A stretch of DNA of 13,724 nucleotides from Comamonadaceae bacterium (GTDB taxonomy: Bacteria; Pseudomonadota; Gammaproteobacteria; Burkholderiales; Burkholderiaceae_C): NCBI GenBank assembly GCA_947460165.1, contig CANHKH010000046.1:1-13724 (forward strand). The letters are read 5' to 3'. The position numbers and the translations under genes were made by a program. The notes beneath the pieces were generated by a model. The model worked only from the letters and a program-made list of their open reading frames with translations, was not told the origin of the DNA and did not search any database. This document shows, piece by piece, positions 12,561 through 13,724 of the stretch (the first letter of the stretch is position 1; each line of letters starts with the position of its first letter).

Positions 12561-13724
12561 ATGACCCAGCCTGAATCCCCCCCCTTCAAGCCCGGCCCGG
12601 CCTACCAAAGCGGCTTTGGCAATGAATTTGCCAGCGAGTTGTGGCCTGGCGCTTTGCCCGTGGGTCGCAATTCCCCGCAACGCGCCCCCTTTGGGCTGTA
12701 TGCCGAGTTGATCTCGGGCACGGCTTTTACCGCGCCGCGCGCGCACAACCTGCGCACCTGGATGTACCGCAAGCGGCCGTCGGCCGCCCACGGCGCGTTC
12801 GCCCGCATCAGCGACGGCAGGTGGCAAACCGGCCCCTTCACCGACTGCGAGACCCCGGCCAACCGCCTGCGCTGGAGCCCCTGGCCCCTGCCCGAAGAAG
12901 GCGCTGATTTTTTTCAAAGCATCATCAGCGTGGCGGGCAATGGCGACGTGCATGCGCAGTCCGGCGTGGCTGTGCATGTGTACGGCGCCAACCGGTCCAT
13001 GAGCGACAGCTACTTTTGCAACAGCGACGGTGAAATGCTCTTGGTGCCCCAGTCTGGCCGGCTGCAGCTGCACACGGAGCTGGGCCTGCTGGAGCTCTCG
13101 CCCGGCGAGATCGCCCTGGTGCCGCGCGGCATGCGCTTGAGCGTGGCTTTGCCCGACGGCCAAGCGCGCGGCTACCTGTGCGAAAACTATGGCTCCCCGT
13201 TTCGCCTGCCCGAGTTGGGCCCCTTGGGCTCCAACGGGCTGGCCAACCCGCGTGACTTTTTGGCCCCGGTCGCCGCCGTTCAAGACAGTGCAGGGCCTGT
13301 TCGGCTCATCAACAAATTCATGGGCCACCTGTGGCAGGCCGAGCAGCCACACAGCCCCCTGGATGTGGTCGCTTGGCATGGCAATTTGGTGCCTTGCAAA
13401 TACGATTTGGCCCGCTTCATGGCCGTGGGCTCGGTGTCTTTTGACCACCCGGACCCATCGATTTACACCGTCTTGACCTCGGGCACAGACACGCCAGGCG
13501 TGGCCAATTGCGACTTTGTGATCTTTCCCCCGCGTTGGCTGGTGGCCGAAGACACCTTCCGCCCGCCCTGGTTTCACCGCAATGTGATGAGCGAACTCAT
13601 GGGCCTGGTGCACGGTGTGTACGACGGCAAGGCCGAAGGCTTTTTGCCCGGCGGCGTGAGCCTGCACAACTGCATGCTGCCCCACGGCCCTGACGCGGCC
13701 ACCTTTGAGCGGGCCAGCCAGGCC
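12561..13724 (+). CDS. hmgA: Homogentisate 1,2-dioxygenase (3' end beyond window)
   Basis: The 388 visible codons match homogentisate dioxygenase throughout. 'YQSGFGNEFASE' lies at residues 15-26, 'GLYAELISGTAFTAPR' and 'WMYRKRPS' follow, and 'CNSDGEMLLVPQSG' lies in the cupin core. The Fe(II) site is complete: His339 and Glu345 in 'PWFHRNVMSELMG', and His375 in 'SLHNCMLPHGPD', matching His335/Glu341/His371 of the human enzyme. It opens the homogentisate ring to maleylacetoacetate in tyrosine and phenylalanine degradation. The family is about 430-445 residues, so roughly 45-55 residues lie outside the window; the frame stays open to the last base. The start at 12561 has GAGGAG about 9 bases upstream. 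The partner fumarylacetoacetase gene often lies next to hmgA and may follow beyond the edge. Confidence 0.96.
   Translation, partial: MTQPESPPFKPGPAYQSGFGNEFASELWPGALPVGRNSPQRAPFGLYAELISGTAFTAPRAHNLRTWMYRKRPSAAHGAFARISDGRWQTGPFTDCETPANRLRWSPWPLPEEGADFFQSIISVAGNGDVHAQSGVAVHVYGANRSMSDSYFCNSDGEMLLVPQSGRLQLHTELGLLELSPGEIALVPRGMRLSVALPDGQARGYLCENYGSPFRLPELGPLGSNGLANPRDFLAPVAAVQDSAGPVRLINKFMGHLWQAEQPHSPLDVVAWHGNLVPCKYDLARFMAVGSVSFDHPDPSIYTVLTSGTDTPGVANCDFVIFPPRWLVAEDTFRPPWFHRNVMSELMGLVHGVYDGKAEGFLPGGVSLHNCMLPHGPDAATFERASQA

Noticed and set aside
12492..13685. Open reading frame of 397 codons on the minus strand
   Set aside because: Antisense shadow of hmgA; the plus frame carries the full iron site and stays open to the window end.
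1..13724. tRNA genes, CRISPR repeats, insertion sequences or a defence system
   Set aside because: No TpsiC-arm pattern, regularly spaced repeats, transposase motifs or defence-associated domains were seen. All long genes have metabolic, transport or RNA-modification assignments.

Overview
The window looks like chromosomal DNA of a betaproteobacterium, most likely Burkholderiales/Comamonadaceae. The basis is the GC-rich coding style, two Bug-type periplasmic binding proteins (an expanded family in that group), and protein sequences typical of Comamonadaceae-like genomes. This is inference from reading; no search was run. I see no tRNA, rRNA, CRISPR array, transposase or phage gene.

Left part (1-2361). 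The first ~620 bases hold no gene I can support. On the minus strand lie a decayed fragment of a phospholipase D/cardiolipin-synthase-like gene (621-893), a YebC/YeeN-family gene (962-1675) and rluE, a 23S rRNA pseudouridine synthase (1828-2361). A divergent, AT-richer intergenic region of about 480 bases (2362-2843) follows. It contains a candidate promoter, an operator-like dyad, a hairpin and a startless lipoprotein-like fragment.

Middle part (2844-9201, plus strand). Six tightly packed genes look like one operon: tctC, tctB and tctA (a complete tripartite tricarboxylate transporter), a fumarylacetoacetate-hydrolase-family enzyme, a ketopantoate-reductase-like dehydrogenase and an oxalyl-CoA-synthetase-like acyl-CoA ligase. 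Gaps are 14, 1, -4, 1 and 13 bases. The transporter would import an organic acid and the three soluble enzymes would cleave or decarboxylate, reduce or oxidise, and CoA-activate it or its products. The substrate is not evident, and this is the most interesting unit in the window.

Right part (9325-13724, plus strand). A PsiE-like membrane protein, a two-CBS-domain protein and an SDR oxidoreductase form a second short run. They are followed by an imperfect intergenic stem-loop, an orphan Bug receptor (tctC-like, no tctA/tctB beside it), a YCII-domain protein and the start of hmgA (homogentisate 1,2-dioxygenase), which runs off the window end. hmgA places the right edge in tyrosine/phenylalanine degradation.
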